Assembly (NCBI RefSeq): GCF_030817175.1
Contig: NZ_JAUSYY010000001.1
Location: forward strand, 3,720,001 to 3,784,000
Source: Agromyces ramosus
Lineage (GTDB): Bacteria; Actinomycetota; Actinomycetes; Actinomycetales; Microbacteriaceae
DNA length: 64,000 bases
Direction: 5' to 3'
Shown: one piece after another, positions 1-8,709 of the stretch
How the letters are laid out: each line of letters starts with the position of its first letter
Position numbering within the stretch: the stretch's first letter is position 1
Notes under the pieces: generated by a model
Database searches by the model: none
Seen by the model: the letters and a program-made list of their open reading frames with translations, nothing else
Told to the model about the DNA's origin: nothing
Position numbers and translations under genes: made by a program

Positions 1-141
1 GACACCGTCTGGCTCACGATCCGTTCGATCCTCGCCACTCGCGGCGGCATCCATCGCCCGTTCGCGCCGCGCCAACGTCGCAAGCGTCGCGAGCTCACGA
101 AGCGAGAGCTGCGGGCGCTGCACCCGGCAGGCGGCGTGTAG
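1..141 (+). CDS. 3' end of an unidentified protein (possibly DUF1990 family)
   Basis: Frame 1 is open from the window edge to a TAG at 139-141 and gives the last 46 residues of a protein. It contains a VWLTIRSI strand-like stretch and ends in a very basic tail (RQRRKRRELTKRELRALHP). The stop lies two bases before the hemW start, so it is probably the upstream gene of the same operon. In related actinobacteria a DUF1990 protein or lepA often precedes hemW, and the tail resembles the basic C-terminal helix of DUF1990 more than LepA. That identity is inference from context and faint similarity only. Confidence 0.45.
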   Translation, partial: DTVWLTIRSILATRGGIHRPFAPRQRRKRRELTKRELRALHPAGGV

Positions 142-143
142 GC

Positions 144-1370
144 GTGGGCTCCGCCCTCCCGCTCGGCGAGCCTGCGCCCGCCGACGGGCTGCTGCCGGCG
201 ACGGCCGCCCGCGGCGCACTCGACCGCGCATTCGGCGTCTACATCCACGTGCCGTTCTGCCGGGTGCGGTGCGGGTACTGCGACTTCAACACCTACACCT
301 CCGGTGAGCTGCGGGGTGCGCGCCAGTCCGACTATGCCGGCCAGGCGATCGGAGAGATCCGGATGTCGCGGCGCGTGCTGGAGGCATCCGGCCTGCCTGA
401 GCGAGCCGCGCAGACCGTGTTCTTCGGGGGCGGCACGCCGACGCTGCTCCCCGCCGACGACCTCGTCCGGATGCTCGACGCGGTTCGGCAGGAATTCGGG
501 CTCGCCGGCGACGCTGAGGTCACGACCGAGGCGAACCCCGACTCGGTCGGGCCGGCCGATCTCGTCCGCCTCGCCGAAGGCGGGTTCACTCGCGTCTCGT
601 TCGGCATGCAGTCGGCGGTGCCGCACGTGCTGGCGGCGCTCGATCGCACCCATGACCCCGATCGGGTCCCGCTCGTGGTGGCGTGGGCACGCGACGCCGG
701 CCTCGATGTGAGCCTCGACCTCATCTACGGCACGCCAGGGGAGTCGCTCGCCGATTGGCGACGCAGTCTCGAGTCGGCGATCGCCGAGCATCCCGATCAC
801 CTCAGCGCCTATGCGCTCATCGTCGAGGAGGGCACGAAGCTCGCACGGCAGATCCGGCGTGGCCAGCTCGCGGAGCCGTCCGACGACCTCGAGGCCGACA
901 TGTACGAACTCGCCGACGAGTTGCTCGCCGCGGCGGGGTACGACTGGTACGAGGTCAGCAACTGGGCGACGGACGCCTCACACCGGTCACGGCACAACCT
1001 CGGCTACTGGCGGGGTGACGACTGGTGGGGTGTCGGTCCGGGCGCGCACAGTCACGTGGGCGGCGTGCGCTGGTGGAACGCGAAGCATCCGTCGGCGTAT
1101 GCCGACCGCATCGACTCCGGCGTCTCGCCGGCGGTCGGCCGTGAGGTGCTCGATGCCTCGACGCGGGAGACCGAGCGGGTGCTGCTGCTGACGCGCATCC
1201 GCGAGGGCATCGACCTCGCCTCGCTGCACGCGGGCGGCCGGCGAGCGGTCGCCGGTCTCATCGCCGATGAGCTCGTCGACGCGAAAGCCGCCCTCTCCGG
1301 TGGGCTCACGCTCACCAGGAGAGGACGGCTGCTCGCCGACGCCGTGGTCAGGCGCCTGCTCGAGGGTTGA
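144..1370 (+). CDS. hemW: Radical SAM heme chaperone HemW (coproporphyrinogen III oxidase-like)
   Basis: A 408-residue radical SAM protein. The CxxxCxxC cluster motif that binds the 4Fe-4S cluster is CRVRCGYC (Cys39, Cys43, Cys46), followed by the GGGTPT SAM-binding motif. HemW-type proteins bind heme and are thought to insert it into cytochromes; they were long annotated as oxygen-independent coproporphyrinogen oxidases (HemN-like), and lack the extra N-terminal cysteine of true HemN. The protein runs full length to a C-terminal HemN_C-like winged region. It starts at GTG two bases after the preceding stop. An N-terminal extension of about 30 residues precedes the usual family start, so an internal start is possible. 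Confidence 0.9.
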   Translation: MGSALPLGEPAPADGLLPATAARGALDRAFGVYIHVPFCRVRCGYCDFNTYTSGELRGARQSDYAGQAIGEIRMSRRVLEASGLPERAAQTVFFGGGTPTLLPADDLVRMLDAVRQEFGLAGDAEVTTEANPDSVGPADLVRLAEGGFTRVSFGMQSAVPHVLAALDRTHDPDRVPLVVAWARDAGLDVSLDLIYGTPGESLADWRRSLESAIAEHPDHLSAYALIVEEGTKLARQIRRGQLAEPSDDLEADMYELADELLAAAGYDWYEVSNWATDASHRSRHNLGYWRGDDWWGVGPGAHSHVGGVRWWNAKHPSAYADRIDSGVSPAVGREVLDASTRETERVLLLTRIREGIDLASLHAGGRRAVAGLIADELVDAKAALSGGLTLTRRGRLLADAVVRRLLEG

Positions 1371-1376
1371 GGCTCG

Positions 1377-1763
1377 TCAGCTCACGAACTTGATCGTGAG
1401 CGGGTACGTGTACGGCTGGCCCTGGTTGGCCTTGACCGCGGCGATGATGCTGAAGACGATGACGAGCACGCCGATCACGGCCAGCAGGATGAAGCCGATG
1501 ATGATGATCGTGAGCAGGCCCGAGACGATCGCGGCGATCGTCATCGTGATCTGGAAGTTCAGCGCCGTCGCGGTGTGCGCGCGCACGAACGGTCCGCGAT
1601 CCTTCAGGACCAGGTAGCCGATGAGGGCGGGAAGGAAGCCGAAGAAGATGCCGCCGATGTGGATGAGCGTCGCCCAGAGCTTCTCGTCTGACGGGCTCAG
1701 CTGTGGGCTCTGCTGGTAGGGATTCGCCGGCGGCGGCGGGGGCGGCGGAGGTGCGTCGGACAT
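1377..1763 (-). CDS. DUF4870 domain membrane protein (proline-rich N-terminus)
   Basis: A 128-residue protein with a run of nine prolines near the N-terminus, then a DUF4870 (Tic20-like) membrane domain: a first helix around IHIGGIFFGFLPALIGYL, a conserved NFQIT segment, and a long hydrophobic pair of helices. DUF4870 proteins are small bacterial inner-membrane proteins of unknown function. The start at 1763 is chosen because AAGGAGA sits just upstream on the minus strand, and a longer reading frame to 1805 has no better site. It converges on hemW with a six-base gap. It is a clear paralogue of the next minus-strand gene, with which it shares the KDRG, NFQIT and NxxYxYPL-like landmarks. Confidence 0.8.
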   Translation of the reverse strand: MSDAPPPPPPPPANPYQQSPQLSPSDEKLWATLIHIGGIFFGFLPALIGYLVLKDRGPFVRAHTATALNFQITMTIAAIVSGLLTIIIIGFILLAVIGVLVIVFSIIAAVKANQGQPYTYPLTIKFVS

Positions 1764-1821
1764 GGTGTCTCCTTGGTGGGTCGCCCGAGGGCGGGCTCGG
1801 TTCATTCATGCTCGCACAGAG

Positions 1822-1858
1822 TCGCGCGCCGAGAGCGGATTTCCGTCTCGGCGCGCGA
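1822..1858 (-). terminator. Strong hairpin, probable intrinsic terminator of the upstream DUF4870 gene
   Basis: A perfect 13-base inverted repeat, TCGCGCGCCGAGA at 1822-1834 and TCTCGGCGCGCGA at 1846-1858, encloses an 11-base loop. It begins 12 bases past the stop of the minus-strand gene at 1871 and lies before the next minus-strand gene. There is no U-run, which is common for high-GC actinobacterial terminators. Confidence 0.7.
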
Positions 1859-1870
1859 TCGGCGCTGGCG

Positions 1871-2284
1871 CTACTTGATGAGGCGGATCGCGAAGGGGTA
1901 CCGGTAGTGGTTGCCGTCCTTCGCCTTGAGGAAGGCGATGATCGAGAAGACGACGCTCACGATCCAAGCCGCCCATACGATGAACACGCCGATGAGGATG
2001 AAGGTGAGGATCCACCCGACCACGTAGGCGATGAGGATCGTGATCTGGAAGTTCAGGGCCTCCTTGCCCTCGGTGTTCGTGAAGGATCCCCGGTCCTTGA
2101 AGATGAGCCAGATGATGAGCGAGGGCAGCGGACCGAGGATGCCGCCGAGGTGCGCGAACGAACCCCACTGGACGTCTTGCTCGGGCGACAGCGGCGCGGC
2201 GGCCACCGGCTGGGGGCCCGCGGGCTGCTGCGGCGGAGTCGGCGGGACGTTGGGATCGGGCGACTGGGCGTTCGGATCGGTCAT
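1871..2284 (-). CDS. DUF4870 domain membrane protein, second tandem copy
   Basis: A 137-residue protein with a Pro/Gln-rich soluble N-terminus of about 45 residues followed by a DUF4870 membrane domain (SFAHLGGILGPLPSLIIWL, then KDRGSFTNTEGKEALNFQI and two long hydrophobic helices). It ends with a charged YRYPFAIRLIK tail matching the end of the neighbour copy. The start at 2284 is preceded by GAAAGG on the minus strand; the upstream extension of the frame is low quality. It is divergent from hrcA across about 190 bases and separated from its paralogue by a strong hairpin, so the two copies may be expressed independently. Function unknown. Confidence 0.8.
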   Translation of the reverse strand: MTDPNAQSPDPNVPPTPPQQPAGPQPVAAAPLSPEQDVQWGSFAHLGGILGPLPSLIIWLIFKDRGSFTNTEGKEALNFQITILIAYVVGWILTFILIGVFIVWAAWIVSVVFSIIAFLKAKDGNHYRYPFAIRLIK

Positions 2285-2419
2285 GTGCGTGCCTTTCAGG
2301 GTTCTCGGTGAACCGCGACTGCGTTGGGGGAGGGATCGCAGCCAGGGTGACTCGCGGACTACCCATACGGTAGCGCCGCGACCCACCGCTGGCAACGGCT
2401 CGTTGCCGGGATGTCGCGA

Positions 2420-2451
2420 TATGATTGGCAGTCAGTCTTTACGAGTGCTAA
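2420..2451 (+). promoter_or_regulatory. hrcA promoter -10 box with overlapping CIRCE operator
   Basis: TATGAT at 2420-2425 is a consensus-like -10 box. The sequence TTGGCAGTC (2425-2433), nine bases, GAGTGCTAA (2443-2451) matches the CIRCE element TTAGCACTC-N9-GAGTGCTAA with a perfect right half and two changes in the left half. It overlaps the predicted transcription start and lies 24 bases before the hrcA ATG, the expected arrangement for autorepression by HrcA. Confidence 0.88.
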
Positions 2452-2474
2452 TCGATACGACGGAAGCGAGGGTC

Positions 2475-3497
2475 ATGGTCTCGGAACGAAGTCTCGCAGT
2501 GCTCCGCGCGATCGTGCACGACTACGTCGCCTCGCGCGAGCCGGTCGGCTCGAAGACGATCGTCGAACGGCACTCGTTCGGCGTCTCGGCGGCGACGATC
2601 CGCAACGACATGGCGCTCCTCGAAGAAGAGGAGCTCATCGCGGCGCCGCATACCTCCTCGGGGCGCATCCCCACCGACAAGGGCTACCGCGTCTTCGTCG
2701 ACCAGCTCACCGACGTGCGCCCCCTGAGCCCGGCTCAGCGCCAGGCGATCGAGACCTTCTTGGGCGAGTCGAGCGACCTCGACGAGCTCCTGGCCCGCAC
2801 GGTTCGGCTCATCTCGCAGCTCACGAGGCAGCTCGCGGTCGTGCAGTACCCGAGTTTCGGCAGCGCTCGCGTGCGACACGTCGAGCTGGTCTCGCTCGCG
2901 CCGACCCGGGTGCTCTGCATCCTGATCTCCGATTCCGGGCAGGTCGAGCAGCGGCTCGCCGAGCTCGACCACCCGGTCGATGAAGAGACGCTGAGCCGTC
3001 TGCGCACGCGGCTGAACGAGATCGCGGCAGGGTCGACGATGGCGGATGCCGCGGCCCTCCTCTCCGGCGAGATCGACGACGCCGACCGGCGCCACGCCGC
3101 CGTGCTGCACACGCTCGCGGCGACCCTCGCCGAGCAGGCGCGCGTACAGCGCAGCGACCGCCTCGTGGTGGCCGGTGCGGCGAACCTCGTGCGCACCGAG
3201 CAGGACTTCGCGGGCTCGATCCTCGGGGTCATCGAGGCCATCGAGGAGCAGGTCGTGCTGCTCCGCCTGTTCGGCGAGATGGCCGGCGACGAGCACACCG
3301 TCGCCGTGCGCATCGGCCGCGAGAACGCCTCGTTCGGCCTCGGCGAGACGTCGATCGTGTCGAGCTCGTTCGAGATCCCCGGCCGCGACGTCTCGCGCCT
3401 CGGCGTCGTCGGCCCCACCCGCATGGACTACTCGCACAGCATGGCGGCCGTTCGCGCGGTCGCCCGCTACCTCTCCCGCACGCTCGGCGAGAGCTGA
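2475..3497 (+). CDS. hrcA: Heat-inducible transcription repressor HrcA
   Basis: A 340-residue HrcA: N-terminal winged helix ([20 protein letters not shown], then [14 protein letters not shown]), the [18 protein letters not shown] signature, and a C-terminal GAF-like dimerisation domain ending in [12 protein letters not shown]. HrcA binds CIRCE and represses class I heat-shock genes, with folding of HrcA helped by GroEL. The ATG at 2475 starts the conserved protein; longer in-frame starts cross the promoter and CIRCE element and were rejected. It is the first gene of an operon with dnaJ 55 bases downstream, the usual actinobacterial hrcA-dnaJ2 pair. Confidence 0.97.
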   Translation: MVSERSLAVLRAIVHDYVASREPVGSKTIVERHSFGVSAATIRNDMALLEEEELIAAPHTSSGRIPTDKGYRVFVDQLTDVRPLSPAQRQAIETFLGESSDLDELLARTVRLISQLTRQLAVVQYPSFGSARVRHVELVSLAPTRVLCILISDSGQVEQRLAELDHPVDEETLSRLRTRLNEIAAGSTMADAAALLSGEIDDADRRHAAVLHTLAATLAEQARVQRSDRLVVAGAANLVRTEQDFAGSILGVIEAIEEQVVLLRLFGEMAGDEHTVAVRIGRENASFGLGETSIVSSSFEIPGRDVSRLGVVGPTRMDYSHSMAAVRAVARYLSRTLGES

Positions 3498-3552
3498 TAC
3501 CGCCGCTCGTCGCAACCGACCGGCATCCCGCAATCGAAAGGACAAGCCCTCC

Positions 3553-4650
3553 GTGGCCGACCATTACGAGGTCCTCGGCGTCGCGCGCGACGCCACCCCC
3601 GACGAGATCAAGAAGGCGTACCGTCGGCTCGCGCGCGAACTCCACCCCGACGTGAATCCCGGCGCCGAGGCATCCGAGCGCTTCAAGATGGTGACCCACG
3701 CCTACGACGTGCTCTCCGACCCGAAGCAGCGTGAGCAGTACGACCTCGGCGGCCAGGGCGGCTTCGGCGGGCAGAACTACGGCGGCTTCGGCGACATCTT
3801 CGAGACGTTCTTCGGGGCCGGCCAGCAGAGCCGGGGTCCGCGCTCCCGTCGCGAGCGGGGCCAAGACGCCCTGATCCGCGTCGAGGTCGGCCTCGACGAG
3901 GTGATCTTCGGCACGCACCGCGAGATGGAGGTCGACACGGCCGTCACGTGCGAGACGTGTCGCGGCACGTGCTGCCAGCCCGGCACCTCGCCCGTCACGT
4001 GCGACATCTGCCACGGCACCGGATCGATCCAGCGCCAGGTCCGTTCGCTCCTCGGCAACGTCATCACGTCGAGCCCGTGCGGCACCTGCCGCGGGTATGG
4101 CACGATCATCGCGACGCCGTGCGTGACCTGCCAGGGGCAGGGCCGCGTGCGTGCGCGCCGCACAGTGCCCGTCGACATCCCCGCCGGAGTCGACACCGGG
4201 GTGCGGCTGCAGATGCCGGGATCCGGCGAGGCCGGCCCGGCGGGCGGCCCGAACGGCGACCTCTACCTCGAGATCAAGGTCAAGAACCACGACGTCTTCA
4301 GCCGCAACGGCGACGACCTGCTCTGCACCCTCGAGGTGGCCATGACCGACGCGATCCTCGGCACGACCACGACGGTCGCGGCGCTCGACGGCGACGTCGA
4401 GGTCGAGCTTCGGCCCGGGCTGCAGAGCGGTGAGATCCTCACCGTGAAGGACCGCGGGGTCACGAAGCTCCGCGGCGCCGGCCGCGGCGACCTCAAGATC
4501 GGGGTCCACGTGGTCACGCCGACCAGGCTCTCGTCGAAGGAGCGCGATCTCATGCAGCAGTTCGCGGCGTCGAAGAAGGCGCCGGCGCCCGAGCTGAGCC
4601 ATTTCCAGCAGGGCATCTTCTCGCGGCTGCGCGACCGGTTCCTCGGGTAG
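3553..4650 (+). CDS. dnaJ: Molecular chaperone DnaJ (DnaJ2 type)
   Basis: A 365-residue type I J-protein. The J domain carries the HPD motif at residues 31-33 that stimulates DnaK ATPase. It is followed by a Gly/Phe-rich linker and a zinc-binding domain with four CxxC repeats (CETC, CDIC, CGTC, CVTC). The first repeat reads CRGTC where the family usually has CxGxG, so an additional cysteine replaces a glycine. Two C-terminal substrate-binding domains follow. The GTG at 3553 is chosen because it opens the J domain and GAAAGGA lies about nine bases upstream. It is cotranscribed with hrcA and therefore under CIRCE control. Confidence 0.95.
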   Translation: MADHYEVLGVARDATPDEIKKAYRRLARELHPDVNPGAEASERFKMVTHAYDVLSDPKQREQYDLGGQGGFGGQNYGGFGDIFETFFGAGQQSRGPRSRRERGQDALIRVEVGLDEVIFGTHREMEVDTAVTCETCRGTCCQPGTSPVTCDICHGTGSIQRQVRSLLGNVITSSPCGTCRGYGTIIATPCVTCQGQGRVRARRTVPVDIPAGVDTGVRLQMPGSGEAGPAGGPNGDLYLEIKVKNHDVFSRNGDDLLCTLEVAMTDAILGTTTTVAALDGDVEVELRPGLQSGEILTVKDRGVTKLRGAGRGDLKIGVHVVTPTRLSSKERDLMQQFAASKKAPAPELSHFQQGIFSRLRDRFLG

Positions 4651-4661
4651 CGGATGCCCCG

Positions 4662-5396
4662 ATGAGCAGCCTCTACCTCGACGAGTCCCTCGACCTGACC
4701 ACCCTCGCGCCCGGGGCGACGGTCGACCTCACGGGCGACGAGGCGCGGCATGCCGTGACCGTGGCGCGAGTGCGCGCGGGCGAGCGCATCGCGATCGGCG
4801 ACGGCCGGGGTGTCGTCGTACGCGGCGTCGTCACCTCGACCGGCCCCCGTGAGCTCTCGCTCGAGGCCGAGGAGGTGCTCGTCGAAGAGCCACCGGCGAC
4901 CCGCATCACGCTCGTGCAGGCCCTCGCGAAGGGCGATCGCGACGAGCTCGCCGTGCAGGCCGCGACCGAGCTCGGCGTCGACGCGATCGTGCCGTGGGCC
5001 GCCGCACGTTCCGTCTCGCGCTGGGAGGGACCCAAGGCGGAGAAGGGCCGACAGCGCTGGGCGGTCATCGTGCGCGAGGCCGTGAAGCAGTCCATCCGCT
5101 CCTGGCTTCCCCAGGTCTCGCCCGTGGCGACGACCGCGCAACTGACCGAGCGTCTCGCGGGCGCCCGGGTGCTGCTTCTGGAGCCGAGCGCGACGACCGC
5201 GCTCTCGGGGTTGCAACCCGATGGCCGCGACCTCGCCCTCGTCGTGGGGCCCGAGGGCGGCATCGCGCCGTCCGAGCTCGAACGCCTCATCGCCGAGGGT
5301 GCCGAACCGGTGCGGCTCGGGGCATCCGTGCTGCGTACCTCCACGGCAGGGCCGGCCGCGATCGCCGTGCTCAATGCGACGCTCGGGCGGTGGTGA
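4662..5396 (+). CDS. rsmE: 16S rRNA (uracil(1498)-N(3))-methyltransferase RsmE
   Basis: A 244-residue SPOUT-family methyltransferase. The N-terminal PUA-like part includes LTGDEARHAVTVARVRAGE, the conserved substrate-side segment of RsmE. The C-terminal SAM-binding knot contains VGPEGGIAPSELE and the closing LGASVLRTSTAGPAAIAVL loop. RsmE methylates U1498 of 16S rRNA. It begins 11 bases after dnaJ and belongs to the same operon. Confidence 0.95.
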   Translation: MSSLYLDESLDLTTLAPGATVDLTGDEARHAVTVARVRAGERIAIGDGRGVVVRGVVTSTGPRELSLEAEEVLVEEPPATRITLVQALAKGDRDELAVQAATELGVDAIVPWAAARSVSRWEGPKAEKGRQRWAVIVREAVKQSIRSWLPQVSPVATTAQLTERLAGARVLLLEPSATTALSGLQPDGRDLALVVGPEGGIAPSELERLIAEGAEPVRLGASVLRTSTAGPAAIAVLNATLGRW

Positions 5397-5420
5397 GGCA
5401 TCCGTCGCTACGATGGGGTG

Positions 5421-5798
5421 ATGACCGACTCTCGCGCAGAACCGACGCTCTTCGAGCGCATCGCCGCCCGTGAGATCCCCGCGCGCATCGTCGCAGAGAC
5501 CGAGCGCGTCATCGCCTTCCACGACATCGCGCCCAAGGCGCCGGTGCACGTGGTGGTGACCCCGAAGGCGGGCGACTACCGCGACGTGGTCGAACTCGCC
5601 GGCGGCGACCCCGGGCTGCTCGCCGAGCTCGTCGCGGTGGCCCACGGCGTCGCCGACGAGCTGGCCGACGGCCAGTTCCGGCTCGTCTTCAACACCGGCG
5701 CGGCCGCGGGCCAGACCGTCTTCCACGTGCATGCCCACGTGCTCGCCGGCAACAGCTCCGCGGGTGGGCTCGAGGAGGCCACGCTTGCCGACGCCTGA
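5421..5798 (+). CDS. HIT family protein (histidine triad nucleotide-binding)
   Basis: A 125-residue histidine-triad protein of the Hint/PKCI branch: FERIAAREIPARIV at the N-terminus, HDIAPKAPVHVVVTPK in the middle, and the active-site HVHAHVL triad at the end. Hint proteins hydrolyse nucleoside 5'-phosphoramidates such as AMP-lysine. A GTG immediately before the ATG (5418) is an alternative start. The C-terminus overlaps the phoH start by 14 bases. Confidence 0.92.
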   Translation: MTDSRAEPTLFERIAAREIPARIVAETERVIAFHDIAPKAPVHVVVTPKAGDYRDVVELAGGDPGLLAELVAVAHGVADELADGQFRLVFNTGAAAGQTVFHVHAHVLAGNSSAGGLEEATLADA

Positions 5799-6888
5799 CC
5801 CGACCGCACCCCGACCCGCGCCGCAGTCCGCGAGCGGCGACGAGGAGCGGCTCAGCATCGACGGCATCGCGATGGTCCGCCTGCTCGGTCCCCAAGACCG
5901 ACTGCTCGCGACGATCCAGCGCGAGTACCCGGGCGTCGAGGTGCATGTGCGCGGCAATGAGATCGCCATCCGGGGCGCCACCGACGAACGCCTGCGCGTG
6001 CGACGGCTCATCGAGGAACTGCTCGAGCTGGTTCGCAACGGGCAGGATCCGACACCCACCGAAGTGAGGAGCTCGGCCCGCATGCTCGAATCCGATCCCA
6101 ATGCCAAGCCGTCCGAGATGCTCGGACAGGTCATCGTCTCGAGCCGCGGCAAGACCATCCGGCCGATGACCGAGGGCCAGCGCCGCTACGTCGACGCGAT
6201 CGACGAGCACACCATCGTGTTCGGAATCGGACCGGCAGGCACCGGCAAGACCTACCTCGCGATGGCGAAGGCGGTGCAGGCCCTCCAGCGCAAGGAGGTG
6301 AGCCGCATCATCCTGACCCGTCCGGCCGTCGAGGCGGGCGAACGGCTCGGATTCCTCCCCGGCACCCTGACCGACAAGATCGACCCGTACCTCCGGCCGC
6401 TCTATGACGCGCTCAACGAGATGATGGACCCCGAGCTCGTGCCGAAGCTCCTCGCCTCAGGTACGGTCGAGGTCGCACCGCTCGCGTACATGCGCGGCCG
6501 CACTCTCAACGACTCCTTCGTCGTCCTCGACGAGGCGCAGAACACGACGCCCGAGCAGATGAAGATGTTCCTCACCCGGCTGGGCTTCGGCTCGCAGATG
6601 GTCGTCACCGGCGACATCACGCAGATCGACCTCCCGGGCGGCGCCAGCGGCCTCCGCCTCGTGACGCGCATCCTCGACCATGTCGACGACATCGAGTTCG
6701 TCCGGCTCACGAGCGACGACGTCGTGCGCCACACCCTCGTCGGCCGCATCGTCGACGCGTACACCGAGTACGACCAGCGCCAGCAGGCGCAGCGGTTCGA
6801 GCGCGACCAGGCGCGCGAGTTCGCCAACCGTGCCGAACGGCGCGGTCATGCCGGCCCCCGCGACCACCTGCCGAGGAAGTCCAAGTGA
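5785..6888 (+). CDS. PhoH family protein (P-loop ATPase)
   Basis: A 367-residue PhoH-like protein. An N-terminal KH-like region (residues about 10-75) precedes the P-loop GPAGTGKT at residues 149-156 and the Walker B stretch [22 protein letters not shown], then [10 protein letters not shown]. PhoH family ATPases are RNA-associated helicase-like proteins, and this gene is nearly always next to ybeY. The TTG at 5785 is chosen because GAGGAGG at 5772-5778 sits six bases upstream, inside the HIT gene; the longer in-frame ORF starting at 5731 has no such site. The overlap suggests translational coupling. Confidence 0.92.
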   Translation: MPTPDPTAPRPAPQSASGDEERLSIDGIAMVRLLGPQDRLLATIQREYPGVEVHVRGNEIAIRGATDERLRVRRLIEELLELVRNGQDPTPTEVRSSARMLESDPNAKPSEMLGQVIVSSRGKTIRPMTEGQRRYVDAIDEHTIVFGIGPAGTGKTYLAMAKAVQALQRKEVSRIILTRPAVEAGERLGFLPGTLTDKIDPYLRPLYDALNEMMDPELVPKLLASGTVEVAPLAYMRGRTLNDSFVVLDEAQNTTPEQMKMFLTRLGFGSQMVVTGDITQIDLPGGASGLRLVTRILDHVDDIEFVRLTSDDVVRHTLVGRIVDAYTEYDQRQQAQRFERDQAREFANRAERRGHAGPRDHLPRKSK

Positions 6889-6928
6889 GCCAGACCGGCC
6901 GAGTGAGCATGACAGGAAGGCCTCGCGC

Positions 6929-7390
6929 GTGAGCATCGAGATCAACAACGAATCGGCGATCGACGTCGATGAGACGGCGCTCCAGCGCCTCGCGGTGTAC
7001 GCACTCGACGCGATGCACGTGCACCCCGACGCGGAGCTCGCGATCGTGCTCGTCGACGAGGGCGCGATGGAGCAGCTGCACGTGCAGTGGATGGACGAGC
7101 CCGGTCCCACCGACGTGCTGAGCTTCCCCATGGATGAGCTCCGCCCGGGCACCGAAGAGCAGCCCACGCCGCCCGGGCTCCTCGGTGATGTCGTGCTGTG
7201 CCCGCAGGTCGCCCAGGCCCAGGCCCAGACCGCGGGGCATCCGCTCATCGACGAACTGCTGCTGCTGACGACGCACGGCATCCTGCACCTGCTCGGGTTC
7301 GACCACGCCGAACCCGACGAGGAGAAGGAGATGTTCGGCCTGCAGCGAGACATCCTCGTCGGATACTCGATGCAGGAGCGACGCCGCTGA
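6929..7390 (+). CDS. ybeY: Endoribonuclease YbeY (rRNA maturation factor)
   Basis: A 153-residue metalloprotein. The zinc motif H-x3-H-x5-H is [11 protein letters not shown] (His116, His120, His126), and the upstream conserved [10 protein letters not shown] segment is present. YbeY acts in 16S rRNA 3' maturation and ribosome quality control. The GTG at 6929 gives the standard length and has CAGGAAGG a short distance upstream. It lies between phoH and a CNNM gene, as in many actinobacteria. Confidence 0.95.
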   Translation: MSIEINNESAIDVDETALQRLAVYALDAMHVHPDAELAIVLVDEGAMEQLHVQWMDEPGPTDVLSFPMDELRPGTEEQPTPPGLLGDVVLCPQVAQAQAQTAGHPLIDELLLLTTHGILHLLGFDHAEPDEEKEMFGLQRDILVGYSMQERRR

Positions 7391-7392
7391 TC

Positions 7393-8709
7393 ATGGAGCC
7401 CTGGCTCTTCCTCGGCGCTGCCCTCCTCCTCGTCGCCTTCGGTGGCCTCATGGCGGCCGTCGACTCCGCCATCGGCGTGAGCTCCCGCGCGGATGTCACC
7501 GACCTCGCGCTCACCGCTCGGGCGCGCCGTTCCCTGCTCGCGATCGCCGACGACACCGGCGCGCACGTGAACGCCGTCAACTTCGTGCGCATCATCGCCG
7601 AGACCACGGCGGCCGTGCTCGTGACCCTGGCCTTCACGTTCTTCATCGACAACATCTGGCTCGTGCTGCTGTACTCGGCGCTCATCATGACGGCCGTCTC
7701 GTTCGTGCTCGTCGGGGCGAGCCCACGCAGCGTCGGGCGTGCGCACGCTCCCGCCGTGCTCCGGCTCACGGCGCCGCTCGTGCATTTCCTCCGCGTGCTC
7801 CTCGGGCCGCTCGCGGGGGCGCTCGTCTCGCTCGGCAACCGCGTCACGCCCGGTCGCATCCGCTTCGCCGGCGTCTCGAGCGAAGAGCAGCTGCTCAGCA
7901 TGGTCGACGAGGCGACCGAGCTCGACGTGCTCGAAGAGGGCGACCGCGAGCTCATCCACTCGATCTTCGAGTTCAACGACACCGTCGCGCGCGAGGTGAT
8001 GGTGCCGCGCACCGACATGATCACGATCGAGTCCTCCGCGCATCTCGCGAACGCGATGGCCCTCTTCCTCAAGGCGGGCTACTCGCGCATCCCGGTGGTC
8101 GAGCGCGACGCCGATGACGTCAGCGGCATCCTCTACCTCCGCGATCTCGCACGCCTCAGCTTCGAGCGCCCGCTCGACGCCGAGAGCCTCACGGTGGGTG
8201 AGCTCGTCCGGCCGGCGGTGTTCGTGCCCGACTCCATGAAGGCCGACGCGCTGCTGCGCAAGATGCAGCTCGAGTCGAATCATCTCGCGATGGTCGTCGA
8301 CGAGTACGGCGGAATCGCGGGCCTCGTCACGCTCGAGGACCTCATCGAGGAGCTCGTCGGCGACATCTCCGACGAGTACGATCGCGAGGCGGCCCAGGTC
8401 GAAGATCTCGGCGACGGCCGGTTCCGCGTGAACGCGCGGCTGCCGGTCGACGAGCTCGGCGAGCTCTTCGGGCTCGACCTCGAAGATGAAGACGTCGACT
8501 CGGCGGGCGGACTCCTCGCGAAAGAGCTCGGGCGCCTGCCGCAACCCGGCGAGCGCGCGAGCGTGTCGGGGCTCGTGCTCGAAGCCGAACGCACCGAAGG
8601 CCGTCGCAAGCGGATCTCCACGATCCTCGTCGAGGCCGACCAGGCCCTCATCGACGCGCACGCCGCGTTCGACGAGGGCGATGCAGTGGAAAGGAACAAC
8701 CGTGGCTGA
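7393..8709 (+). CDS. Hemolysin family protein (CNNM / CBS / CorC_HlyC domains)
   Basis: A 438-residue membrane protein. An N-terminal DUF21/CNNM region has about four hydrophobic helices in residues 1-150. A tandem CBS pair follows (FNDTVAREVMVPRTDMI, then MVVDEYGGIAGLVTLEDLIEELVGDI), and a CorC_HlyC transporter-associated domain at about 340-420. Relatives are linked to magnesium or sodium export and to divalent cation homeostasis; the hemolysin name is historical. It starts two bases after ybeY and its last eight bases overlap era. Confidence 0.9.
   Translation: MEPWLFLGAALLLVAFGGLMAAVDSAIGVSSRADVTDLALTARARRSLLAIADDTGAHVNAVNFVRIIAETTAAVLVTLAFTFFIDNIWLVLLYSALIMTAVSFVLVGASPRSVGRAHAPAVLRLTAPLVHFLRVLLGPLAGALVSLGNRVTPGRIRFAGVSSEEQLLSMVDEATELDVLEEGDRELIHSIFEFNDTVAREVMVPRTDMITIESSAHLANAMALFLKAGYSRIPVVERDADDVSGILYLRDLARLSFERPLDAESLTVGELVRPAVFVPDSMKADALLRKMQLESNHLAMVVDEYGGIAGLVTLEDLIEELVGDISDEYDREAAQVEDLGDGRFRVNARLPVDELGELFGLDLEDEDVDSAGGLLAKELGRLPQPGERASVSGLVLEAERTEGRRKRISTILVEADQALIDAHAAFDEGDAVERNNRG

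Noticed and set aside
1704..1752. Proline-codon run in the first DUF4870 gene as a microsatellite of interest
   Set aside because: It is in frame and matches proline-rich N-termini common in this family; only length variation would make it notable.
2448..3545. Long minus-strand ORF across hrcA (365 codons)
   Set aside because: Antisense shadow of hrcA; its composition is Arg/Asp/Glu/Ala-biased with no domain signal, as expected for the complementary frame of GC-rich coding DNA.
6457..8661. Long minus-strand ORF across ybeY and the CNNM gene (734 codons)
   Set aside because: It is opposite two clear genes and reads as charged low-complexity sequence; no start site or family motif.
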